Assembly: GCF_037975245.1 (NCBI RefSeq) | Contig: NC_092565.1 | Span: forward strand, 7,248,999 to 7,312,998 | DNA from: Apostichopus japonicus | Lineage: Eukaryota > Echinodermata > Holothuroidea > Aspidochirotida > Stichopodidae | Reading direction: 5' to 3' | Length of the DNA: 64,000 nucleotides | Part shown: positions 1-12,900 of the stretch, piece by piece | How the letters are laid out: each line of letters opens with the position of its first letter | Numbering within the stretch: the first letter of the stretch is position 1 | Program-made: the position numbers and the translations under genes | The notes under the pieces: generated by a model | Seen by the model: the letters and a program-made list of their open reading frames with translations, nothing else | Database searches by the model: none | What the model was told of the DNA's origin: nothing

Positions 1-339
1 ATCATATATAAATGGTTACTGTGAACTCAGCCAGGAGAACAAACGATGAGCAGGAGAGAAATCAGCTTTAAGACAATGAGAACTCTGGATTTTAATTAAT
101 ACCAAATTCGAGTTCATTAAAACTTCTTTTGTAAGTTAATAAGCGTAGTCAAATCGAAAAGTTTCATTATGTTAGTAAAGAGTTTACTAATCAATAGTGT
201 GCTATAAATATATGCATAGATTATAAAAGCTGTGCTGTTACATTCAGTATAGCTCCAAGTTACTTCTGTGATATTTTGCAACTAAAGATAGGCTAACTAG
301 ATTACAAATATCTTAATCAGCTTATTGTTCCTGTGTCTT

Positions 340-490
340 GTTTGAAAACCATCGGGGACTGCAGCTGTCATCATGCTGCCCCCCCATTTGTGGAATACAC
401 TTGCAGGAGATATTAGGTCTCTGGACTCACTTGATCAGTTTAAGCATCATCTTAAAACTTATTTTTTTGCACATTGTTTGAAGATGTTTT
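340..490 (+). mobile_element. LINE 3' tail fragment (jockey/CR1-like)
   Basis: Decodes to LPPHLWNTLAGDIR followed by SLDQFKHHLKTYFF, the typical C-terminal tail of non-LTR retrotransposon reverse transcriptases. Only this tail remains; it lies in the intron before EGF exon 1. Confidence 0.55.
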
Positions 491-803
491 CTTTTCTTGC
501 TCTTCTTTCTTCACCTGTAAAACCACATTGAGCAACTTTTGTTTGATTCTGGGCTATATAAGACAAATAACTATAACTATTTATTATCATGATTATTATG
601 ATCATTATTGTAATCTTAGTTTGAAGAAGGCTATTTTATTAAATGACAGGGCAAAGAGGTCATTCATTACAATGATTGGACCCCATAAATCCCTTGCTGT
701 GGCGTCATAAGGTAAAGTTCTAATTTCTTTATGATTTTACTATGAGTGTACAATTTTTGGTTGTTGTTGCCCAAACTTAATATTTGTTATTTCTTCATTT
801 TAG

Positions 804-929
804 ACGAATTACCGTGTACTTCCGTCACGTGTGAACACGACGGTATTTGCAGCAATGACGAAAACACGGAGAATGGCTTCATGTGTCTTTGTACTAATTA
901 TTATTACGGAGAAACGTGTAGCTACGCTC
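804..929 (+). CDS. EGF exon 1 (type A)
   Basis: 42 codons, phase 1-1, TAG acceptor and c|GTAAGT donor. Six cysteines, with CTSVTC at C1-C2 and the type A aromatic run YYYGETC at C5-C6. First visible exon of the gene; earlier exons lie outside the window. Confidence 0.9.
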
Positions 930-3900
930 GTAAGTTCATTTAGTATTCCATTACACTGTGGTTTACACCCCTCCCCCCTCCCAACAATAAACACACCTCA
1001 CTCAATTGTCATAGCCACGACATTGTATAGATACATTATACGGAGGTCATGAAAGGACATCCAAAGAGTTACTGTCGTGTATTAACAAAAATGCAACATT
1101 CTTACAGTTTGACAAGAGTTTCTTTTCAAAATGTCACGTTTGGTATAACTTGACATGAGTCAACAACAACAGCAACAAAACTATTGTTGGTGATGTGTTG
1201 TCAACGTAAACAATTTAGCAGACAAGTTTACAATTTCTGTCAATATTTATTTAGTGTAGCGTAATTTGACAACTCAAAACTTTACATCTTTTGTCAAGTT
1301 GTCATGTTAGGTGTCAAGCAATATCCCAGTGGACAATTCGACAGGTTTTTTTTATGTCAAGATTAGTTTAACTTGGCAACTCAAATATATTTAATTGGTT
1401 TGACAAATGGTCATAATGATCATATATGTTACTGTAGACAAGATTTAACATATCATGTCGACAATATGACGATGAAATGATCAAGATGTTGACTTAGGTA
1501 TAACATGAGTTGTCAAGAAATACCGTAAAACTTGAAATATTGTCAATGTATCTGTAAGAGAGCAGATCGACAGATCAATTCTTCATACTGGCAACGAGTG
1601 ACAACTTGACAAATACCATGTGCTTAGCGTGTTGTCAAGGTCAGTGTGAGACAACAACTCCGGACGGGTTTGTCAAATTTAAGTGTCTCTACACCTTGTT
1701 GAGATAACAAAACATGTAAACATTTCTTTTAACGGGATATTGACTTTAGATATAAGATACCGTATTCAGTTAGTCTTAACACCTTTTTAAAATTTCATTG
1801 ATTTAGATCAAATGTCCAATCAGAATAACAACTTTGGTATGATGAGACGAGACAAAACGACAAAACTTTTTGTTTTTCTAAAGAAATAAAACTCCTCACA
1901 ATAAAGGGATGACACCTTATGTCTTACACTTATATCTTGAGGTATACACATACTATTATCATCATACAGTGTTTTCAATGTGCCATTACTCGCCATGCCA
2001 AAATGCTGGTTTCTGCGAGGACACGGTAGATGGAGAGGACTACAGTTGCAGATGCCATCTTGGATTTGAAGGAAATGACTGTGAGCTTGGAGGTAAGTTT
2101 AATCAGAAGTCTATCGCTGGGGCTTTGGGAAGAACATTTTTCCTCACTGATGATATCCATTATCAAAAGTATAATTTCATTTTCCGGTGGAATTTGGGGT
2201 GTTAAGACCACCACCAAGCAATGTGATTTATCTTTTAAGTTTTTCACATGCATATACCACTTCAAAACGCAATTTTTTTTTTTTTATAGTTTTGAGTAAG
2301 GGACCACCGTCATGCAAATCGCATAAAACTTGGGAGCCGTACATTCTCAGAGTCTGTGACAACACTTCATACATTGTTGTTGGTTAGATGTTACCGCACT
2401 AAACGGTACACCTCAAATATAACCCACCAATGGTGGTTTGGGAGCTACAGGTGTGTTTGTATCAGTTGAGCCGACCTAGAATTATGTCACGCGCATGTAC
2501 GTACTTTAAATCGCGGATGCCCTACTTATAAAGGGACTGTCAGACAAGACTTTGTTTGTAAATTAAGTTTCCTGTCCCGTTTCAGAGGCAAAGTTAAACC
2601 CTTGTGACGCGGAACCATGTCAGACCTCTGGTGTATGCTACCAGCTTGGCGACTATGAGGATTACTACTGTCAATGTGAAACAGGTTTCTATGGAAAAGA
2701 TTGTGAAGAACAAGGTAATTTTGTCAGCCTCCACCTTCTGCTAGGAACTGGGGGTAGCCTATATTCTGTCCTTTTTGATATTTTCTGTTATTCTTACAAG
2801 ATAATATTACTTTCTTACATTTGCTTTCTTTTTATGGCTTCCTGGACAAACTGTGAATTATCTTTCCAAAACAGCCCTTTTGAATTAGCAAACGAATCTT
2901 CTTTGGCTTTGGCGTATCATACATTTGATTTATATGAGAAAAAAATCTTATCACAAAATCTCCATGCAGAAGCCAAAGACGGAGAAAAAATCTACCACCC
3001 TTGCATATCATATTTTATATTCCGTGCTTACACTACGGAGAGCCAAAACGTTCCATAAATGTCGAACAATGAAATGAAATGTTAAAATTAATATATATAT
3101 ATTTATATATAGGGATAACGGAAAAACTGTTATTTATATATGTATATATATATATATATATATATTAGACTTTTAAAAAAACATTTTAGCACGTTTATCT
3201 TGTCAACTTTTACAGATATGATTGGTCATTAATCCTGCTACTTTGTTCATTTTTTTTTAAATCTTATTTTCCTTTTGTGTTTGTGAATTTTAGCCACATC
3301 TGCATGCGATTCATCTCCATGTCAAAATGGCGGAACATGCGTGAATGGCGCTACTTTAACCGAGTTCACATGTTTATGCAGTTCTCCATATTCCGGAATC
3401 AGATGTGATCTAGTTAACGGTTGGTAGCTTTGCAGAGTTTGGTTCAATATCTTTTACTTTTTCCTTTTTTTTAATAGGTCGTTTGTAAATAGTATCCATA
3501 TCTGTTGAAAACTCCTCTTCTGCTTTATATGCAAAATTCTGCTGAAAGGAAACTAGATCTGAAAACTGGACCGGTTTGGCATGATGACGTCATGTTTTGA
3601 GTTGACTTGAGTGAGTGAATTTCCTTGAAAGGAAATTCTATTTCTAGGGTGGGGATATTCCAGTTTGCTGGATCTAATTCCTTCCCTAAACTTAATGGCA
3701 ACTTTTCTGCATCCTTGGGTCAAAACTACATTCTCTTATCATTATGTATGGCAAAAGATGTGAACTTTTCCAAATTTGGTATATAAACAGAGAAAATCAT
3801 CCTTGGCAGCAGACCGAATGATATCAGCACGGCAACAGCACTGATTGATTTCTTTGTTTTCCTTTATAATATTTAAAATTATTCAAGCACATCTTCTTCC

Positions 3901-6900
3901 TCCTCCTCCTCATCCTCCTCACAGGAGTCGATCCGTGCTCCTCGGTGACCTGTGAAAATGGCGGAATCTGTCAAGTAACATCGACAGGGGCTCAATGTTT
4001 CTGTACCCGGTATTACTACGGAGAAATGTGTGAATTACCCCGTAAGTATAAAGTCTATTCTCCGCCGAAATCACATTTCTTCCTTATTCAAGATTCTAGT
4101 GGTATAGTTCCAACTTCTGTACCGTGTTTTGGTTTTTTACAACAACTTTCTCAGTGGTTTACATACGCCCAAGTTCATTAGGTTAACCATAGTTCATTCG
4201 TTTCTTGAACTTTTAATGAAAGTCAAAGACAACGACATATTTGGGTAAACCAAAATAAACTGAATCAGTGACTAAACAAATCAGTGACCAAAAGAAATAC
4301 GTTTAGGAAATTTTTGTTTCACCTCCTGAATCCTAACTGCAATTATATATTTTAATTATCTGCAATAGAATATCATCTTTCATAAGGAAACGACAAAAAA
4401 CACAAGAGAGAAATAGTATATTCTCGGCTGTCTGTTGGATAGCGCATAGGAAGCTGCAGGGATTTTGATACATTTACAACAACAACTAGGGTTTTAAGTT
4501 TATTTGCATGTTGATAACCCTTCTTTTTTTCATGTATACCCTGTTTTGATCTTCTTTGGTAGTGTATCCTGCGTGTCATTACAGTCCCTGCCTGAATGAT
4601 GGTTTCTGCATAGATTCACCAGACGGTCGGGACTACACCTGTACCTGTAAACCAGGGTACGGAGGTTCAGAGTGCCAACTAGGGGGTCAGTATATGGTCA
4701 AAACGACTCCTTAAATGTTCAATGCTTCACTGCAAATCAACTTGAAAATGACTACTACATCAAACATATTCTTAAGCTACAATAATTTAATCTAAAAATA
4801 AAAGAGGCAATGACATTAGCTATAACTTGCTTCTCCAGGAAGACAGATTTCTTTTGTTCTTTGAAATTTGTATACAATAATCTCATCATTACTTTGAGCT
4901 TTATTCGCTCGCCCATGTTGTTTGCCCATAGTATACATAAAATATAATATACTATATGTTTATGATTTCTCATACATATATTCTCATACCAATCTGATAA
5001 ATTGTTTCTCTGTTCTCATTTGTTCTTCTCTCAAAATCCAACATAGCACCTCTGGTTAATCCATGTACAAGCGAGCCGTGTGGTAATGGCGGTACCTGTT
5101 ATAACAGTGGAGACTACTCGAGACATCTCTGTCTGTGTGTGTCACCTTACTATGGAGAAAACTGTGAAGACGAAGGTAATACTTTACCCTTCTTCCCCAC
5201 CCCCCCTTCTACACCCCTCGCCTCCTCCCTATACTTCTCCGCTATGAAGTTGCATTCGTTATTATAAATAATGGACTATCAAAGTTTGCATAAGATATAT
5301 TCCATTTTCAGTCTACCACATGAAATTATTTATTGCTTTAACTCTCAACTCATTACAACTATCCACACACCCTGCACGTGGTATAGGGTGGTATACGGAG
5401 TAAATACATACCATAACTTGTGGATACATACCATACATTATGACTCAATTTCATAAATAGCGGCTTCACCCAAATGATAATCAATATATCCCATAATCGT
5501 ATATATATATGTATTTATATATATATATACATATATATATACGTATATATATATATATTCCATCAAATGTCAAATATCATTTTTCCTTAGCTCTGTCTCT
5601 TTGCGATACTCATCCTTGCCGGAACGGAGGAACCTGCATCACTACTGATGATGTCATTGGGTACCGCTGTGACTGCTCCCCGCCGTACAGCGGCACTAAT
5701 TGTCAAGATCACGGTATGTAATTCTTTTAGTCTGTATACAGAAAGAGAAATTATCAGAAACGAAGAAAGCAGAAGTTTATCAGCAGCTACAACACCCTCA
5801 ACAACAAAATCATAAACATTAACAACGACGACGATTACAAGAAGAAAATAGAAGGAAAAAAAAAAACATCGACCACTTGAATAGTAACATAAAGAAATAA
5901 AACTTACAATCACATCAACAAAACCAATAACTACAAAACAATAGTAACCAAGACGACGGCCATGAGGTTGCCAATAACACTAACAACTACAACAGCGACA
6001 ACGATAATGATGTCAATAGTAAAATCAACAACAGCATAGAAAGCAACAACGACAACAATAAAACAACGACGACGTTCTACAGAAGAAAAACAACAATTAA
6101 AACAGCCGCAACAAGGAAAACAACAGTAACAACATCGACATAGAAACAGCAATGACAACAATAATAATAATAATTCAAACTTGATTATACGCATAGGCAA
6201 CAATGTCGATAAAGAAATTATGTTAATGTACTCAATTCAGTCTATACAAAGGTCTATTGTTAAACTTCATTGTTCTAACAGATAACTCTGGATGTCTAGT
6301 AACACCCTGCGCTAATAATGGAATTTGTATTGATGAAATGAACGGGTCATACACATGCTTCTGTGAAACCTACTACTACGGCGATCGTTGTGAATTAAAC
6401 CGTGAGTACAATCTAATAAATTAATGTTTATACATCTAGTCGGTGTGAGTACTATCCTGTGAGTACACTCCATGCATAACTGTATATAAATCCAGTCGAT
6501 GTGTATACTGTCCCATGAGTACACTCAGTAAATTATCGTGGATAGATCAAGCCGTTTGAACTGTTCCGTGAGTACACCCTAGTACTAAATGTGTTTGTGT
6601 AGTTTCCTGTGAGTACACCCTATGAATAACTATATAGATCCAGCCTTTCATTTCTATTCACTTTAGTTTGATATTATTTGTTATGTTTTTAATATTTTAC
6701 TTTTATCTTTCCACCATTTGTAGTGTTTCCAGCATGTCACTACAGCGTCTGTCAAAACGGAGCATTCTGCGAAGATTTGCCGAATGGTAGGGACTACAAT
6801 TGTGTCTGCAAGCCTGGATTTAGCGGAACCAACTGTGAAATTGGAGGTAATAATATCCAATCATTTATCAAAGAAGTTTATAGTCTTATTAAACCTCAAG

Positions 6901-9900
6901 TCTCAGCTTTAGTTTGATAGTATTGATCAATTTGCATATTTAATTGGCATTTGCAAAGTTTGAAAAGAATTTGAGAGAAATTCAGGGACGTATTTCTGCA
7001 ATCCCTCTTTTTTTCAATCTCCACGTCCTGGGATTGCCTTAACCCCTCGTTTTTCTCCCCCACCCCCCCCACTGCTGAAATGTAAAGGTGGGTTGGTATC
7101 ATCATAGCAGAGCTAACGGTAGTGTTTATGGATTCTGAAAAGATATACCTTTTACCATTTAATCAACTGACCATTAATTAGCTCGAACATGGTAGGGGAA
7201 GGGGATCTGGTACGAGGTGGTGGAGGAGAAAAGTTATATTTTCATTAAACGATAGCTTACTGTGTTGCATTGGATAATTTGACTGAAGACAAGAATATAC
7301 AATAACAAAAAATGACAAATGTGAACATTTTTGTTTAGTCGTTGAATGAAAATTTCTTTCTTTCTTGAATAATGTTTCTTTTCACGCATTAGAGTCCACG
7401 GGAAGACCATGTGAAGACGATCCATGTAATGGAGATGGGACCTGTTATCAGAGTAGTGACCTATCAAGCTATATATGTGTTTGCTTCGATGGATATTATG
7501 GTGACAATTGTCAAACCCACGGTAAGCATCGTTTTTATGACATAAGACGGAAGCAGGGGCGCAACCACTGATACTTCTATGGTGTGGGGGGGGGGGTTTG
7601 GAAGGAGTAGATAATGCCCCACCCAACAGCTTAAACTTACCCACTGACTGTCAAGGTTTAAGAAATTAAATCCCAGTGTAGGCATATACTACATAAATCT
7701 ATAACAAGTATATACGGTATATCTAAGGCAGTTGAATATTTATCAACACTGCACCATTTTGCAAACTTCTAAGCACCCTTCATTTTATCAACATTTCTCA
7801 GGGGCTTTCCCACCCCTTAGGCCCCGCTCAAACAAAGTTCATCAGATAACATATAACCCCCCCCTCCACCACCACTGCCACCACCATTATAACATAAAAG
7901 GGTTTTTGCATACCTGGACAGAATGGCAACAAGTGTTAATTTGACGCCATTTTGTCTCCAATATGTTTGTTTCGAACACCCCGAAAATCCATCTTGACAA
8001 CATTGGTTCTAGGTTTCAGTCCTAAACACGGTTTTGTGATAAACTGGCAGACTGATGATAAAACTCGTTTTAAACTTCACATGGAGTCCAAAATTAAGTT
8101 CGTCGCAGATCTGTCTATATAGGCTTTGACTTTGCTGACATCATAACATATCATCGGTAACCACTGGTTACTGCTAGTGATGTGCGCTTTATATCTTGTA
8201 GCTTAAAACCCCTAAGGAATGCCATCTGTTTCACAATAACTCCTTCACCGGGTGACAATATTTACAATATTACTCTAAACTTCATCAGTTTCTCCCTTAT
8301 ACTCTACATGTAGTGTACACTCCCTGTGAGGCTGCACCTTGTCAACATGTGGCAATTTTACAATACTACGCCAAACTTTAATATCTCCCTTACACTCTTT
8401 GTGTAGCGTACACCCCCTGTGAGGCTGCACCTTGTCAAAATGGGGGAACTTGTAGGAACAGCGGGTCTAGCTTCATCTGTACCTGTCAAGATGGCTACCA
8501 AGGGGCCAAGTGTGAATACACCGGTAAGTAGCTCGATATCAACCAAGAAGTAACAATTATTGACAGCAATATCACCACATCAGTCAAAACTAATTGAGGA
8601 AGTCGAAAGACGGCATATAAACTGTTGTTCATATAGCATTAGAAATTATTTCGGTGGGACCGTCCAAAAAAAAATTAAGTAATGATCTCCACCACCTTTA
8701 TTTCCTCCGTCACATTAAAGATTTCTGGAATGGACTGAAAACCAAGATTGTTGTTTGCTTTTTTGTAGATAATGCTAGAAATAGTATACTATTATTATTA
8801 TCGCAAAAAATGAGAATAAACACTTAGTCCTGTTTTTTTTTTAAAAAGTTCTTCAATATTGAAATGAATTTAACTATATATGGCACCAAAATCACTTACT
8901 GCACTTTCTAGTTTACTTTTCCACATATAGACTCACAAAAACTTAATTGTGTCGAAATATCACGTCTTACTGAAGTGAAATTCAGTCGGCTGTTAGGTAC
9001 AGCCTCGCCAGTTGGTAAAATAAATGACATATAATTAGTTGATTTCGAATTGTTTAGAACTTGTTGTTTTACAGTTGATGGACCATGTTCTTCCTCTTCC
9101 TGTGAAAATGATGGTTTGTGTATCGAGAATTCGGATGGTGGATTTACTTGTCATTGTCTGGGATATTACTACGGCGACCTTTGTGAAAAATCGTGTAAGT
9201 TTTTGGCATTTCCTTGTTTTCTTGTACATTTGCATTAAGACAGTTTAATGTGCAGAAGTCAACATAAAAAAAACAAATGAACTCAAAAGAGATAATACAT
9301 AATATTGACAGATATGGTATTATATATATATAAATATATATAAATATCTATCTATAAATATATATATACATTTATGAAAATGTTTAGCTTCCTTGAAGCC
9401 ATCCACAGTTAAAATGAAATTTTCAATACATTTTGTCTTTTATAGTAGGCTTTCCTGGAATACACTTGGATTCTTCTTTCAATGTGATTATGTTAACGAA
9501 AACTACATTTTGAACATCAGATACTATGTCGCGTTAATTCCGTTCTGTTTCATATTTTTTATTTCTCGTAGTGTTCCCAGCTTGTCATTACAGCCCCTGT
9601 GTAAATGGAGGCGTTTGCCAAGATGCAGAAAACGGCAGGGATTACACTTGTGAATGTGCTGGCGGGTTTTCGGGCGTAAATTGTGAAATATCAGGTAAAA
9701 ATGTGAACAATCCACAATGAACGATCTCATGGGTACATATAAGCTGTTTGTCAACATGAATGTGTCATTTTATGGAACACTACTGATGTAATGCATTAAC
9801 ATGCATAGCTAGTAGGCCTCATTTGTATATACCGTAATTTATTGTTATTTGATCCTCCACATAAATTTGCATATTATGTAAATGTTTTATGAGCATATGT

Positions 9901-12900
9901 ATCCATATAAATTAAAGTTATCTTTTCATATCATATTTTTTTCTATCTTATTACTTTCATCAGTTTAGATATTAAATTCATAGTTTGGATTAAGTATTAA
10001 AGGCTTCTTATAGTAATTATTTAGATAGGCTGGGAGAGCGTGATGGCGGGGTGTTGTTGGGCCAGTGGCTGAATTCAGAATGGGTACAATAAAGAGATGT
10101 AACATTTAATATTCAACATTTAAGTAATTACAATAAATTAATTTATGAATCGGAAAGATGGTACAATATTTTCTTCTGATACTTGTAAAGTCTTGCAAAT
10201 GATTCAATGAATTGCTAGAAATTTAATAAAGGAAGAAGAACAATTTTTGTTAGAGTCCCCTTACCTATCACTTCCTATTGAATTTCGATAGATGAGTGTC
10301 TGGCCCTCACACTTTAATTTCAGTTGCTGTAGAATCTTCATTTATTTTTAGCACTTTCAAGCTGTCTCAATGGCGTCTGTCAAAACGGAGCATTCTGTGA
10401 GGATGACCCTAATGGCATGGACTACACGTGTACCTGCAAGCCTGGATTTAGTGGCACTAATTGTGAATTTGGAGGTAATAATATGTATAGTGCCACTATA
10501 GTGGAACAAATTGTGAATTTTGGAGGTAATAATATAAATAGCGGCACTAATTGTGAATTTGGAGGTTATATTTTGAATAGTGGCACTAATTTTGAATTTC
10601 GAGGTAAAAATATGAATAGTGGCACCAGTTGTGAATTTGGAGGTAATAATACGAATAGTGGCACTAATTGTGATATTGGAGGTAATAATATGAATAGTGG
10701 CACTAATTGTGAATTTGGAGGTAATAATAAGAGTAGTGGCACTAAATGTGATATTGGAGGTAATAATACAAATAGTGGCACTAATTGTGATATAATGATT
10801 TGAATTTATAGTGGCACTAATTGTGAATTTGGAGGTAATAACATGAATAGTGGCACTGGTTGTGAATTTGGAGGTAATAATATGAATAGTGGCACTACTT
10901 GTGAATTTGGAGGTAATAATATGAATAGTGGCACTACTTGTGAATTTGGAGGTATAATAATATGAATTGAACACTTGTTGCATATTTTCGTTATATTATG
11001 GACCCTTGTCAGTGAATGTACACACTGTTAAAACATGATGGTTTAACTCTCACTTAACTTTCCCATTATTCCAAATTTTCATAAAATATTGGAGAAAGCG
11101 TATATATCATTTTCCCTTATTGTGTTCACGTCTATAGGTTTTGGCAAGTATAAATTTTAATTTTTGGTTTTGTTTAAGTAAAGGATATATTTTTCCTAGC
11201 ATTAACAGAGAAAGATGATTTCAGTTTCTTTAATTCATTCCTCGGCCAAAAGTTATACAAAGAAAAGAGTGGCGAAAGAATTGAAATACATAGCAGCTAT
11301 ATGACTTCATAGATTGATGTGTGTTAGTTTCTAATTTCTTATGACAGTATTGTGTTGGCTATAAATACCATTCTCTTAATTAATATCAAATATTTTGCCC
11401 TTGTAACTTTAGAGTCAACAGGAAGACCATGTGAAGACGATCCATGTAATGGAGAGGGGACTTGTTATCAGAGTAGTGACCTATCAAACTATATGTGTGT
11501 TTGTTACGATGGATACTACGGCGACACTTGTTTATTTCACGGTAAGAACTTTAAATGACAGCTAATAGATTCATCCTTTTACTGCAATTTGAAAATTATA
11601 AGGTATTCATCTAAATCGAAACAATACACACTCTTTAATATTGTTAGAAATTAATCAGTTTGTAAGGATTGTTTTAATTTCGTACATTAAAATTAAGGAT
11701 GCTGCTAATCATGGTAAGAACCTGCGATTACTTCCAAACCTTGATATTGAAAGCTTAACACTTTAATATGTATATAAACGGACATATTTTATAGAGATTA
11801 TTCCATGGAAAATGAAATAGATCTAAACATTCTCAAAGGCTTATTTTGCGATATTTCTATAACAAAGCAAGGGTTAGGGTACATCACATTAATCAGCTGA
11901 CATTCGAAATTGTGACGTCATCTCGCCGTATCACATCATTCTTTCTCAGAAACTTAATGTTTCAATTCAAATTTACATTTGAATCTAAAGATTTTTCATC
12001 ACACAGCTCAATTTTAATTTGTTTCTACACTCGCAATTTAAAGTAAAAAATATCTGCATACAGCAATATGAAAATGAATATTATTATAGATTTAATTTAT
12101 ACAGCCACAGGGACATCTAGAACCTGCCTCCTTCATTTCGCTCTTTTTTTTAATTCAAGTATATTATGAAACGGGAAATTGATTATTCTTTATCCCATAT
12201 TTCAGGGACCCTCGGATTTTTCCAGGTCCCCTAATTGACCCTTGGCCCAGGAGTTCAGACCCTGCTGACACCCCCCTTTCCACTGATACAATATGTTCAT
12301 CATTCCGTTTTCAATTTCATTAATGAATTAACATAATTTAATTGTCTTTTTTTCTAAAGCTTACAGTGCTTGTGACGTAGAACCTTGTCAAAATGGAGGA
12401 ACTTGTAGGAACACAGACGATCGGTCTGCCTACACCTGTACCTGTCAAGATGGCTACCAAGGAACCAAGTGTGAATACAGGGGTAAGAGTGTGAATACAA
12501 GGGTAAGAGTGTGAATACAGGGGTAAGAGTGTGAATACAGGGGTAAGAGTGTGAATACAGGGGTAAGAGTGTGAATACAGGGGTAAGAGTGTGAATACAG
12601 GGGTAAGAGTGTGAATACAAGGGTAAGAGTGTGAATACAGGGGTAAGAGTGTAAATACAGGGGTAAGAGTGTGAATACAGGGGTAAGAGTGTGAATACAG
12701 GGGTAAGAGTGTGCATACATGGGTAAGAGTGTGAATACAGGGGTAAGAGTGTGAATACAGGGGTAAGAGTGTGAATACAGGGGTAAGAGTGTGCATACAT
12801 GGGTAAGAGTGTGAATACAGGGGTAAGAGTGTGAATACAGGGGTAAGAGTGTGAATACAGGGGTAAGAGTGTGAATACAGGGGTAAGAGTGGGTGGACAT

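Noticed and set aside
5587-6203. Two minus-strand frames rich in valine and cysteine (about 90-108 codons)
   Set aside because: Produced by AAC/ACG simple sequence in an intron.
10357-10983. 208-codon minus-strand frame rich in TSKFTISAT repeats
   Set aside because: Antisense of the 39-bp array; no independent support.
12471-12890. CRISPR-like array of short repeats
   Set aside because: Repeats are head-to-tail without unique spacers, in a eukaryotic intron; a minisatellite.
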